Origin: Gautieria morchelliformis
Lineage: Eukaryota; Basidiomycota; Agaricomycetes; Gomphales; Gomphaceae
DNA: 64,000 nucleotides
Reading direction: 5' to 3'
NCBI GenBank assembly: GCA_015179125.1
Contig: WHVA01000387.1
Span: forward strand, 47,466-111,465
In this document: piece by piece, positions 44,054 through 52,897 of the stretch
Layout of the letters: every line of letters begins with the position of its first letter
How positions within the stretch are numbered: the stretch's first letter is position 1
Position numbers and translations under genes: made by a program
Notes under the pieces: generated by a model
Databases searched by the model: none
Seen by the model: the letters and a program-made list of their open reading frames with translations, nothing else
Told to the model about the DNA's origin: nothing

Positions 44054-45889
44054 TTGAAGAGTGCGTTGGATTTCCCGGATTCCGTCTCCACAGCGGTCGA
44101 TGCTCTTCTCAGCAGCCGCCATGCCTTCGGCCCATTCGCAGCTCCTCCCTTTCGGGACTTTCGTTGTTCCCCTCTTGGGACCGTAACACGTCCTCGTAAA
44201 CCCTCGAAGCGGCGGCTCATTCATCACTTATCTTGGCCGGATGGCATCTCTGTGAATGATGGTATCCCCGATGCCGAGGGTCATATACGATATGAAGTGT
44301 TCGACCAAGCTATCGCTGCTATAAGCACCTTTGGTAGAGGTACTCTCTTGGCAAAGCTTGATCTCAAAGAAGCCTTCCACCATATTCCAGTTTGGCCTGC
44401 TGACTGGCACCTTCTTGGCTTTGAATGGCAAGGCCTCTTCTATCACGCCGTAGTTTTGACCTTTGGCCTTAAGTCCGCCCCTTACATCTTTAATCTCTTC
44501 GCAGAATCCCTCCACTGGATCATTCAACGTCACATACCTGGTAAACTAAAACATTACCTGGACGACTTCCTGCCCATTTTCATGCCGTCCACGCCCCTTC
44601 CTCTCGCTAACCAGGCAGTCGACTGGATCCAGGCCCTAGGCTGCCAGCTCGGGCTCTCTTTCCAGGATGAAAAGACCATCCGTCCATCCACTCAAGTAGA
44701 ATTCATAGGGCTGGATTTGGACTCGATAGCAATGGAAGCCCGCCTGCCTGAGGAAAAGCTTTGCTACTTGCGTGACCTGCTCCTTGGATGGCTCTCCCGT
44801 CGTCGTTGCTCCTTGCGTGACTTGCAACATTTAGTTGGATTCTTACAATTTTGCTCCCAAGTCATTCCACACTCCCGTGCTTTTTTGCGCCGACTCATCA
44901 GCTTCTCCACCTCTTTCAAGTCTTCCCATACCGTTCGCCACATACCCGCTTATGCACGAGCTGAAATCCGGTGGTGGCATGTTTATGCCTTCCGGTGGAA
45001 CGGCATCCGCCTCATTTCACCGCGGTACGATACCCTGCACGTCTATACAGACGCAAGTGGGAAGAAAGGCATAGGGGGCATCTTCGAAAAAGAGTGGTTT
45101 TCGAGCCGCATACCTAGACGCTTCCGTGAACGCGATATACAATTCAAAGAAATCTACGCCGTTCTACAAGCAATTCTTCGCTGGGGTCACCTCTGGAAGC
45201 ACAAGCATGTTGTCTTCCACATAGACAACCAAGTTGACGTTAGGGCCATCGAGAATGACACAAACAGGTCTCTGCATGTGATGACAAACCTGCGTATGAT
45301 CGTTATGCTAGCAGCGCAGCTTGAATTTTCCTATTCCTCTTCTTGGCTTTCTTCTTCTGCTAATGCGCTAGCTGACTATGCTTCTCGTTACATGTACTCT
45401 CGTTTGTTTGCCTCCGCCCCTTATCTAAACCGGCAGCCCACCTCGCCCCACCGTCCGACCATTGGTATCAGACGCACCCTCACATCTCAAGACTGGCAGC
45501 ATTCTGGCTCTGGCACGGCTAAGCCTCCAGCACTCGCAACACTTACACCACTGGCCAGCGCTCGTTCTTTGAATTCGTCCTTGCTCATCCTCACCTCCAG
45601 GATTCCTCTGGCTCCATCTTGCCCGCGTCATCTGTCGCAGTCCTTGAGTGGGTGGCCTTCCTCGGGTCTCGTGCTCTGCAACCCAAGACTATTAAGTCCT
45701 ACATCGTGCACCTCCGCTCTGCCCACATCGATAACGACCTCCCCTTTGAAGCATGCGAGTCACCATTGCTCCAGAGGATGGTCCGGGGTATTAAGAGGTA
45801 CATGGGAGAGAAAGGCAGGAAGCCTAAACTCCCAATTACCTTCACCATTCTTCACCAGATCATTTCCCTTCATCCCGAGCCATCCTTGA
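44054..45889 (+). CDS. Ngaro reverse transcriptase and RNase H
   Basis: A DIRS-type polymerase. The frame stays open upstream of 44054 with sensible sequence (for example DWGLPITTCPLVKSAWDFYL), so the true start is nearer 43850 and may not be an ATG. RT motifs: RRLIHHLSWPDGISVNDGI, AKLDLKEAFHHIPV (catalytic Asp), LTFGLKSAPYIFN and YLDDFLPIF (active site). RNase H: VYTDASGKKGIGG, EIYAVLQAIL and HIDNQVDVRAI. After about 45430 the frame loses family similarity and overlaps the recombinase ORF, which is in another frame. Catalytic residues appear intact. Confidence 0.88.
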   Translation: MKSALDFPDSVSTAVDALLSSRHAFGPFAAPPFRDFRCSPLGTVTRPRKPSKRRLIHHLSWPDGISVNDGIPDAEGHIRYEVFDQAIAAISTFGRGTLLAKLDLKEAFHHIPVWPADWHLLGFEWQGLFYHAVVLTFGLKSAPYIFNLFAESLHWIIQRHIPGKLKHYLDDFLPIFMPSTPLPLANQAVDWIQALGCQLGLSFQDEKTIRPSTQVEFIGLDLDSIAMEARLPEEKLCYLRDLLLGWLSRRRCSLRDLQHLVGFLQFCSQVIPHSRAFLRRLISFSTSFKSSHTVRHIPAYARAEIRWWHVYAFRWNGIRLISPRYDTLHVYTDASGKKGIGGIFEKEWFSSRIPRRFRERDIQFKEIYAVLQAILRWGHLWKHKHVVFHIDNQVDVRAIENDTNRSLHVMTNLRMIVMLAAQLEFSYSSSWLSSSANALADYASRYMYSRLFASAPYLNRQPTSPHRPTIGIRRTLTSQDWQHSGSGTAKPPALATLTPLASARSLNSSLLILTSRIPLAPSCPRHLSQSLSGWPSSGLVLCNPRLLSPTSCTSALPTSITTSPLKHASHHCSRGWSGVLRGTWERKAGSLNSQLPSPFFTRSFPFIPSHP

Positions 45890-46518
45890 CTGGTGACATC
45901 AACTACATCGCCGCTATCTGCCTTGCCGTCCCAGCCTTCCTGTGCTGCGGCGAATTTACTGCGCGTAGTATTAAGGCCTTCGACCCTGCAGTTCACCTTA
46001 CCCGCAGTTGCGTGCGGTTCGAGCTGTCTTTTACGTCTCCCCACTATATTGCACTCTCCATCCCCTCCTTGAAAACCGATCCATTCCGAAAAGGCATCTG
46101 CCTATACATTTCCGCCGCCCCTGGAGCTCCTACGTGCCCTGTTACGACCCTGAAGGCACTCTACCATGCAGACCCACGGGCCCCAGAGTCCCCGTTGTTC
46201 GTTGGACGCGATGGTGCACCCCTGCTTCGCGCCGACCTTCTTCAGAAGCTGTGTGAAGACCTCACTCAGCTGGGATTTAACCCGACACAGTTCGCTGGAC
46301 ACAGCTTCCGGAGGGGAGGTGCTTCATCAGCCGCTGCCGCTGGGTTCAGCGACTTCGAGCTGCAGCAGCTGGGTAGGTGGCGTAGCGACACCTACAAGCT
46401 ATATATCGATCCCAACAAAGACCGGTTGCTCTCGCTCTCCGCGCGCCTCCATTGGGCCGTCCCCAACACTCAGCCTCCCGAGCCTCCGTCTCTTCACTTC
46501 GCTCCAGTCTTGGCTTGA
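45523..46518 (+). CDS. Ngaro tyrosine recombinase
   Basis: Open from just after TAA 45520-45522 to TGA 46516-46518, about 331 residues, in a different frame from the RT with about 370 bases overlap. The frame already reads sensibly at STRNTYTTGQRSFFEFVLAH, so the start is unresolved: there is no early ATG, and either a non-ATG start or frameshifting is possible. Near the C-terminus GHSFRRGG supplies the His and second Arg, LGRW the Trp/His position, and YKLYID the nucleophilic Tyr. The usual first Arg (LRxGE) is replaced: the text is FLCCGEF, with TGC where CGC is expected. The enzyme would integrate a circular cDNA, consistent with the repeat structure and missing target duplication. Confidence 0.85.
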   Translation, partial: ASSTRNTYTTGQRSFFEFVLAHPHLQDSSGSILPASSVAVLEWVAFLGSRALQPKTIKSYIVHLRSAHIDNDLPFEACESPLLQRMVRGIKRYMGEKGRKPKLPITFTILHQIISLHPEPSLTGDINYIAAICLAVPAFLCCGEFTARSIKAFDPAVHLTRSCVRFELSFTSPHYIALSIPSLKTDPFRKGICLYISAAPGAPTCPVTTLKALYHADPRAPESPLFVGRDGAPLLRADLLQKLCEDLTQLGFNPTQFAGHSFRRGGASSAAAAGFSDFELQQLGRWRSDTYKLYIDPNKDRLLSLSARLHWAVPNTQPPEPPSLHFAPVLA

Positions 46519-46611
46519 GCACGGTCCAAGTCCCGGTCGCGCGAAAGAGCGCCGGCATCAGTATAGAATCCCACTTACTCACCCAGCCTGTCATGACCGA
46601 GTAAGCATAGA
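46512..46611 (+). repeat. Ngaro repeat B1
   Basis: 100 bp starting GGCTTGAGCACGGTCCAAG and ending GTAAGCATAGA. It matches B2 (46856-46955). The recombinase stop codon lies at its start. It abuts A2 without spacer. Confidence 0.92.
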
Positions 46612-46955
46612 GGGATTGGACAAAGCACAGCGTTGTCCAGGATCTATGACACGAGCCACGTGACTCGTTTCCTCCACATTCCACAAGCTTCCTTTTCTAT
46701 TGTTCTGATGCTATATAAACCTCCATTCCGTAGCTACCTCTCCTCGTGTCCTTCTCACATATCTCACGCTCGATAGACATAAAGGCTTCGAGCTTCTTCT
46801 TTTCACACCCACCCTGACCCTTTCCCCCTTGTCCATTTGTACATATGCCTGCGCCGGCTTGAGCACGGTCCAAGTCGCGGTCGCGCGAAAGAGCACCGGC
46901 ATCAGTATAGAATCCCACTTACTCACCCAGCCTGTCACGACCGAGTAAGCATAGA
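46612..46955 (+). repeat. Ngaro repeats A2 and B2 with 48-base spacer
   Basis: A2 is 46612-46807 and B2 is 46856-46955. The spacer 46808-46855 is C/T-rich (CCCACCCTGACCCTTTCCCC). This tail region is the expected right end of a Ngaro element; B2 ends at the resumed G3 LTR. Confidence 0.9.
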
Positions 46956-47282
46956 ACAATAGTTATTACATAATCCCAGTGGGCCCCTTAGGGGCCCACT
47001 GTATAGTTTATGCGTGGGAACCGGCCAGCGGCCCCCATCGCATCTTACTCTTACCTGTCACTACGTAGCATTCAGAATACCACTCATTGGTCAAGTTCTG
47101 TAGTGCCCTTGTGATACAAGGTTCTAAGATCGACACCCTTTACACCTTTTTGAACTATCCTGCGGTTGATCGCCACGCGACCAACTGATAGTGGATTCGA
47201 AGCAATCTTGAAAAAGATCGCTGTGTCGGCGACTAAACATCGTTGAGACCCTCCAGTAGACCTTCTACTGTCGGCTGCGAGC

Positions 47283-47833
47283 ATGATGATTCCACACAGT
47301 CGAAGACGGACACGAGTGACGAGCTCGAGGTCGACACCCCAGGCGCAGCCCAGCGACACGACGGCTGACGCTACCCTGGACCAAGATTCCAGGACGATAG
47401 AAGACGGAGAGATCGTAGATCTCACCGCCCTCGTCCCCTCGGTAGAGGACAAGGAAAACCCCGACCACATCTCGTCGAGCATGGCCGAGGAAGAGACGAC
47501 GCCAGGCAACAAGCCGGCGCCACCCCCCCATTCCTCTCTGCCCAGAGACAAAGGAAAGGGCAGAGAAGTCTCGCCATTGTCAGATGGTAGAGCAACAACA
47601 TCGAGGCGGGCACAAAGCCACGACTCAAACCGACACTCATGAAGTAGAGCGACGGCGATCGTCCCTGAAGGGGGACGACGGCAAAAAAGACGAGCCCCAG
47701 ACGATGGTCAGGACTCGGAATACTCGAGCTCCAGTCACAAGAGCTTGAGGGCTCACGCCATCGACCACGAGAGGGAAGAGGCCCTGAACAAACAGGTGCA
47801 GGCTGCGCTGCACCGAAGCACGCTGACGCGCCA
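47283..47833 (+). pseudogene. G3 gag N-terminal part, cut by G2
   Basis: It lies downstream of the G3 5' LTR. Open from an upstream ATG at 47283 (MMIPHSRRRTRV) to TGA 47640-47642, then readable again in the same phase to 47833, where the G2 LTR begins. The protein is Ser/Thr/Pro- and charge-rich, with DGEIVDLTALVPSVEDKEN, and becomes helical near ALNKQVQAALHRSTL. No capsid core or zinc knuckle remains on this side. Assignment to gag rests on position directly after the LTR. Confidence 0.6.
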
Positions 47834-48483
47834 TGTTATGACCGTTCATTTCCGACTTCCAACCTTCAGTTCCGCAACACTTTCCGCCCCTCCGATATTT
47901 CCGACATTCCACCCATTGTTCTATTCCCTTGTTCTTTCAACTCAATTACTCGGACCCACCAGACCCACTTCATCGTTCATCATGACCATATGTCCGGCCC
48001 TCCTTGTGTTTCGTTGTCAGATATGTTTTCCCGACCCCTTGTTCTTTGCCATTGTTTTACCTTACCCTGAACCCCCCTTGTAGTCCCATTGTTCCCAATT
48101 AGTTAGTTCCCATGCATTGTCTACTCGACTTCCCCTTCCCCCGGAATTTGCTTAGTACTACCCCATTACCTGTTGTCTCAGCTCTTTGTATAAAAGCCTG
48201 TCATGTATGTCTGTTATTCTGCAATCAGATAAACACCTTCGATACTTGATTTCCTTCGCTCCATCTCCTGTTCTTAGCACAGCGAGTCTAGGAAGACCTC
48301 AGTCTCTCCGCCTTCCGTCTTCTGCCTCAATTCCGCCTCAAGTTCCGACTAACCTTCAATTCAGTACATTCCGACTTCCGACCCATTTCCGAAATACCTA
48401 GGACAATAGTTCATTGGGGGCGCAACCTACAAGTTGAAGCCACTGTCCTTTCCAGTTCCGACTTAGCAGAAATCTTGATAACA
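47834..48483 (+). repeat. G2 5' LTR (650 bp)
   Basis: Runs from TGTTATGACC to CTTGATAACA, with boundaries supported by the solo copy at 25972-26633. It is rich in TTCCGA-type motifs. TATAAAAG (48189-48196) is a good TATA box, about 330 bases before the gag ATG. Confidence 0.9.
48189..48196 (+). promoter_or_regulatory. TATA box in the G2 5' LTR
   Basis: TATAAAAG, repeated at 52675-52682 in the 3' LTR. It is the likely core promoter of the G2 transcript. Confidence 0.6.
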
Positions 48484-48516
48484 GTATTATCTGATTCCCA
48501 CCCGATAACTATCGCT

Positions 48517-49917
48517 ATGCCTCCTCGTACCACAGCTACTTCAGCTCGAGCAGGAGCTGTCGAAGCTCTCTCTTATTTTGGCAGTCTTAGATCCGCAGCA
48601 CCAAGACACGCGGAACCCTCTGGCAGCTCTTGTGCCAACGATGAGCTCTCCGATGCTATTCCGCAACGCTTCGAAGAAGTTCCCGACGCTAATCCCGACG
48701 ACAATCCCAACTATGACGGAAACTCGACGAGTAGCAGCGGCGAACAAACAGCAGCGTCATTCCGACGCCCAGCTCCACCACCACCTCCACCAGGACCACC
48801 GCCAGGCGGCCCTAATGGTGGCCCACCCGGCGGTCCTCCACCTCCAATCCCACCTCAGATTCCCGCCAACCCAGTTCTGCCCACGCCAGTTCCGGATCTT
48901 GCACAAGCCATCGCCATGCTAGCCGGACAACTTCAGCACCCGGCCCAAGCACCACCATGCCCCAAGACCAAGGTCCGCGAACCACATCAGTTTGACGGTT
49001 CCGACCCCAAGAAGCTCCAGCCATTTCTGGCCCAGCTTCAGCTCAACTTCCGCGATTGTCCCGACGCCTTTCCCGATGACGAATGAAAGGTCAATTACGC
49101 CCTTTCCTATCTCCGAGGCACGGCTCTCAACTACTTCGAACCCGCCCTCATGGATCCGTTCGCTCTCGTCGACTGGGCCGACGATTACCACAACTTCGTT
49201 TCTGAACTCCGCAGCAACTTCGGACCATTTGATATGGAAGCCGATGCGGAAAATGAACTTGATAAGCTTCGTATGAAAGACACTCATAAGATAGCTAAAT
49301 ATATTGTCACATTCCAGCAGCTTGCTCCTCGAGTCCAATGGGGAGAAGCCGCACTCCGACGCCAGTTTTACATGGGCTTGCCATCCCAGATCAAGGATGA
49401 AATTGCCTGCATCGGAAAACCCGCCACCCTTACCGACCTTCGCAATTTAGCCCAATCCATTGATTCACGCTACTGGGAAAGACACTCCAAGATTGCTTGC
49501 GAAACTTCCGCCCAGAGCAAGAACGACAAGTCTTCCGACAAGAAGTCTGACAAAGACAAGAAGAAGACTAATTCCGGAAACAATAACTCCGGAAACAACA
49601 ACAACAACAGTTCTGGATCCAACTCCGGCAACCGGAACAACAACTCCACCCCTCGCAATAACCAGGCCTCTGGTTCCAACACCAACGCCCGGAAGAGCAC
49701 TCCAGACCTTTCCGACAAACTTGGGAAGGACGGAAAACTAACCCCTGTAGAACGCCAGCGTCGCATGGACAACAACCTTTGCCTTTTCTGCGGAAAAGGC
49801 GGTCACATCGCTCGCGATTGCACTCGAGCTTCTGCTTCCGCTGCAAAGGCCAAGGGCCGTGCAGCGAAGACGGAAGAGAAATCCGAAGCGGCTCCTGCTA
49901 CGGATGCAAAAAAATAG
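48517..49917 (+). pseudogene. G2 gag with one internal stop
   Basis: ATG 48517 (MPPRTTATSARAGAVEALS) to TAG 49915-49917, one frame throughout apart from TGA 49084-49086. The stop falls in the middle of conserved capsid sequence: DCPDAFPDDE before it and KVNYALSYLRGTALNYFEP after it. A Pro-rich stretch (about 48770-48900) precedes the capsid domain. After that come a linker of Asn, Ser and Gly (49560-49700) and a CCHC zinc knuckle, CLFCGKGGHIARDC, at about 49780-49825. Gag forms the particle and packages RNA. TGG-to-TGA or CGA-to-TGA would explain the stop. Confidence 0.87.
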
Positions 49918-49989
49918 TCAGCAGTCCTCCGGCCTCCGCACGAGCTGAGGGCTGTGTTGACCCCATTCATGCGACAAACGAGGTTAAAC

Positions 49990-50710
49990 TCAACGCATCC
50001 GTGAGGCACACCCGTCCACGACACAGCGTTTTTTCTTGTCACGGCACTGATCACACGAAGTTTCCCGTGGATTACTCGACCACCTGCAATCCAGCCCCCT
50101 AGACTCGCATGGGTCGCAAGGAGCCTTTTCCTCTTCATCGCCGTCCCGCGTTTTCCGCTTCTTAGTCGTGGGATTTTCCGGTCCTAGTTCACGCAACTCC
50201 AGCATTCGATTTAACTTGCTCTTTCGAGCCTTCTGGAATTCGTCCACCCGTTGTTTCCGTTCCGCCACAAGGTTCACTGAAGGAGCGGTTTCCTTTTGTT
50301 TCCCTTTTCCTTCAGGAGACGGTGTACTTTCCGCTGAACCTTCCGAGTCTGACTCAGACTCGTCCTGAACAATTTTCTAGAAGGATTTTCAGTTAATACA
50401 AGGACATTTCCGCCGGACATTCCCGACTCACCTGTTCCTTTTCCGCCTTCTCCGCAGCAGCCTTGTCCTCAGCAGCTTTCTTAGCCGCGTTCTGTTTCCG
50501 TTTCTCTTCGCGGACGCGCTCCTCCTCCTCACGGCACTCGCGGTCCTTCCTCTCCTATTCTTTCCGCTCTTTCTCCCGACGTTCCTTCTCTTTCCGCGCA
50601 GCTTCCTCGGCCTCGCATTTTTCGGCCAGTTCCTTTTGCACGAGCATGTCAGTGAAATGCTGTTTCATCTCGGCACTCATCATCTTGGAGAAATCGATTG
50701 GAGCACTCAT
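49990..50710 (-). CDS. Antisense Zn2Cys6-motif gene inside G2, two exons
   Basis: It lies opposite to G2, between gag and the 3' LTR. The ATG is at 50710 (MSAPIDFSKMMSAEMKQHF). Exon 1 ends at 50432; the intron 50431-50377 has GTGAGT and CTAG ends; exon 2 runs 50376-49990 to TGA. The sum is 221 codons. Exon 1 is a Glu/Lys/Arg coiled coil. Exon 2 starts with an acidic Ser-rich stretch (DESESDSEGSAES), has a basic KKRK patch and ends with a cysteine cluster of exact Gal4-type spacing, C-x2-C-x6-C-x10-C-x2-C-x6-C. One in-frame TAG (50557-50555) interrupts exon 1, so this copy may be newly dead or read through. A DNA-binding or regulatory role is inferred. The cluster is C-terminal, unlike most Zn2Cys6 factors. 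Confidence 0.78.
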
Positions 50711-52319
50711 GTTGGATTGGAAAGAAGACGCGTGTTTTGGGACCCGTTGAACTAAACGTAAAACTGTGGTGTTAAACACAATTCTAAAGTTCAATCAGAG
50801 ATTTGACTTTACAAGCACACGCAAGCTTCGAAACTATTTTAACGGAGAACCCAATTAAGAAATTATACTCCGGTGAACAATCAGAATCAGTATCGGTACA
50901 GGAAGTGTAGCAATAGAGATTTAACTGAACACGTGTAGTTCTTAGATTGTGCAATACTTTGTGAGGTCAAAGAATGTTTATAGGCGTCCAAGGGTCCAGA
51001 TACTTTAAGGGGGAAAGCTACCTAGAGTCTTAGGACCGCGGGTCGAGTGAATTAAAGACAACAATAATCCCCAAGACGTGAAAAGATAGTTCTGCGCTTG
51101 AACTCTTCCTCAGTTCAAGTATGTCACTATTCTCGTGGCTTTTCTGGTTTTCCAACTCAACAAACATAGGATATTAACTCACTTACCCTGAGTTAGGTTA
51201 ATATCTGCAGTGCGTTGATTGATCAAGAAAGATCAATTACTCAAAAGGCTATTAACCCACTTAACTCAGAGTTAAGTTAATAAACTATTGCGTGAATTGA
51301 ATAACTAATAACCAAGTCTATTAGATCACTGCTCAGAGTGGCGTCTAATGGTACAGGATTACTAATCAGTTACTCTTAGTAATGTTGCTGTTCGCAGCGC
51401 GATTATTCAGAGCCTGCTGCAATTAAAATAGAGCACTCTTGTACTTCTCAGAGCCAATCAGAGTTGCTGCAATCTTAGACTGTAGCCAAGTCAGTGAGCC
51501 AGTACTTCGGTACAAGGCTGTGTTGAAGTCACACTTCAGTTACTCAAGGTATGAGTGGTTTGGGTGAAAGATGATTGATTGCTTCACTGCTAAAACTGCA
51601 GGCTATTTATACTGCATCTATCTAGCTTATGTAACTACTGCTAGGAACCTTGTAGAGGCTTCTACTACTGTGAAGAACCTTGTGGAAGCTTAGAGAAGCT
51701 TCAGGAAAGGTTTGGAAACTATTGGAAGGCTGTGGAAGGTTCTATTGCTATATTGGGTTAAAGTCACAGTTCTGTGACAGTAAAGCTAAGAGTATGTAAG
51801 AAACTCCCACGCTCATGTGATTATCATGTGATGAAGGAAAGTCATGTGACTTCAAGCTGGATTGAGGTCATGTGACTGTGTTATGTGATTGTCAGGTGAC
51901 CGTAGATAATCAAGTGACTTTGAGGTCACATGATTGTCAGGTGACTGTAGATAATCAGGTGACTTTGAGGTCAGGTGATTGTCAGGTACGACTGTGGGTG
52001 ATCAGGTGACCTTGAGCTGTTTTTGAGGTCATGTGATAGTCATGTGATCGTGGGTGATTCTTAGCTAAACTATCAAGAGATTGTTGTATCTTGTGGACCC
52101 AATGTGAGTGTAGCATAGAAATATTAATACAACCTTTCTTGAGGACATTTGAAACTAATTAACTACCTAGTAAATGTTCATAAATAGGTAGCTACTTTGT
52201 GGATGATCCCTAACAACGTGTTTGTTCCTCAGCCTATTTTTTAAACTCCGACGCGTTTGTTCACAGGTCACGTGATCTGACCTGTGGTCTCGCGGGGCTC
52301 GACCTTAGAAGCGAGATAC
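50711..52319. other. Non-coding 3' region of G2
   Basis: About 1.6 kb between the start of the antisense gene and the 3' LTR. No open frames of note. It should contain the promoter of the antisense gene and the priming site for plus-strand synthesis. It includes the TCAnGTGA array listed separately and short tandem-like GTTAAGTTAATA segments near 51180-51290. Confidence 0.6.
51810..52060. repeat. Array of TCAnGTGA (E-box-like) motifs
   Basis: About a dozen TCATGTGA, TCAGGTGA or TCAAGTGA motifs within 250 bases, partly in units like GTAGATAATCAGGTGACTTT. It lies about 1.1-1.35 kb upstream of the antisense gene ATG and 260-510 bases before the 3' LTR. CAnnTG cores are binding sites of bHLH factors in general; function here is unknown. 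Confidence 0.65.
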
Positions 52320-52897
52320 TGTTATGACCATTCATTTCCGACTTCCAACCTTCAGTTCCTCAACACTTTCCGCCCCTCCGATATTTCCGACATTCCACCC
52401 ATTGTTCTATTCCCTTGTTCTTTCAACTCTATTACTCGGACCCACCGGACCCGCTTCATCGTTCATCAAGACCATATATCCGGTCACCCTTGTAGTTCAT
52501 TGTCAGACATGTTTTCCCGACCCCTTGTCCTTTGCCATTGTTTTACCTTACCCTGAACCCCCCTTGTAGTCCCATTGTTCCCAATTAGTTAGTTCCCACG
52601 CATTGTCTACTCGACTTCCCCTTCCCCCGGAATTTGCTTAGTACTACCCCATTACCTGTTGTCTCAGCTCTTTGTATAAAAGCCTGTCATGTATGTCTGT
52701 TATTCTGCAATCAGATAAACACCTTCGATACTTGATTTCCTTCGCTCCATCTCCTGTTCTTAGCACAGCGAGTCTAGGAAGACCTCAGTCTCTCCGCCTC
52801 CCGTCTTCCGCCTCAATTCCGCCTCAAGTTCCGACCAACCTTCAGTTCAGTACATTCCGACTTCTGACCCATTTCCGAAATACCTAGGACGATAGTT
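52320..52897 (+). repeat. G2 3' LTR, truncated
   Basis: From TGTTATGACC to CCTAGGACGATAGTT, matching the 5' LTR until about 52897 and then replaced by the T-rich 3' end of LINE-3. The missing part is the last 80 or so bases, including GGGGGCGCAAC. Confidence 0.88.

Larger units (their letters stand above)
42332..46955 (+). mobile_element. Ngaro-type tyrosine-recombinase retrotransposon, complete
   Basis: A 4624-bp element with the split direct repeats diagnostic of Ngaro: A1 (42332-42527), internal ORFs, B1 (46512-46611), A2 (46612-46807), a 48-base spacer and B2 (46856-46955). B1 abuts A2 directly, and the outer ends of A1 and B2 match that A2/B1 junction, as expected if a circular intermediate is used. 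There is no target duplication. Internal genes in order are a Gag-like protein, DIRS-type reverse transcriptase/RNase H, and tyrosine recombinase overlapping the previous ORF. The element has TATATAAA in each A repeat. It inserted into a G3 LTR, whose intact sister copies give the empty site. Confidence 0.93.
42306..47144 (+). repeat. G3 5' LTR (215 bp) split by the Ngaro element
   Basis: The first 26 bases of the LTR are 42306-42331 (TGTAAATAACCCGTG...ACATGT) and the other 189 are 46956-47144 (ACAATAG...CTTTACA). Together they equal 215 bp, the same length as the intact G3 LTR at 60257-60471. The intact LTRs read ACATGTAC across the break, so the interruption is an insertion. G3 gag sequence follows at 47283. 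Confidence 0.9.
47834..52897 (+). mobile_element. G2: LTR element with gag and antisense gene but no pol
   Basis: The 5' LTR is 47834-48483 and the 3' LTR 52320-52897, truncated by about 80 bp where LINE-3 begins. Internal DNA is only 3.8 kb: gag (48517-49917), an antisense two-exon gene (49990-50710) and 1.6 kb without coding sequence. Sequence just after gag (about 49920-50000) could be the first codons of protease, but no protease, RT or integrase follows. The two LTRs are very similar, which suggests recent movement with enzymes from a relative. The left flank is CGCCA; the right flank is lost. It resembles gag-only non-autonomous LTR elements. Confidence 0.82.

Noticed and set aside
42332-46955. 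DIRS-1 type classification
   Set aside because: Terminal repeats are split direct repeats A1/B1A2/B2, not inverted terminal repeats with an internal complementary region.
48426-48440. GGGGGCGCAAC as the end of the G2 LTR
   Set aside because: The solo copy with duplication AGAGT (25967-26638) shows the LTR continues to ...GATAACA at 48483.
49918-50100. Start of a G2 protease after gag
   Set aside because: A few residues look protease-like (KLNASV), but no DSG or further pol sequence follows.
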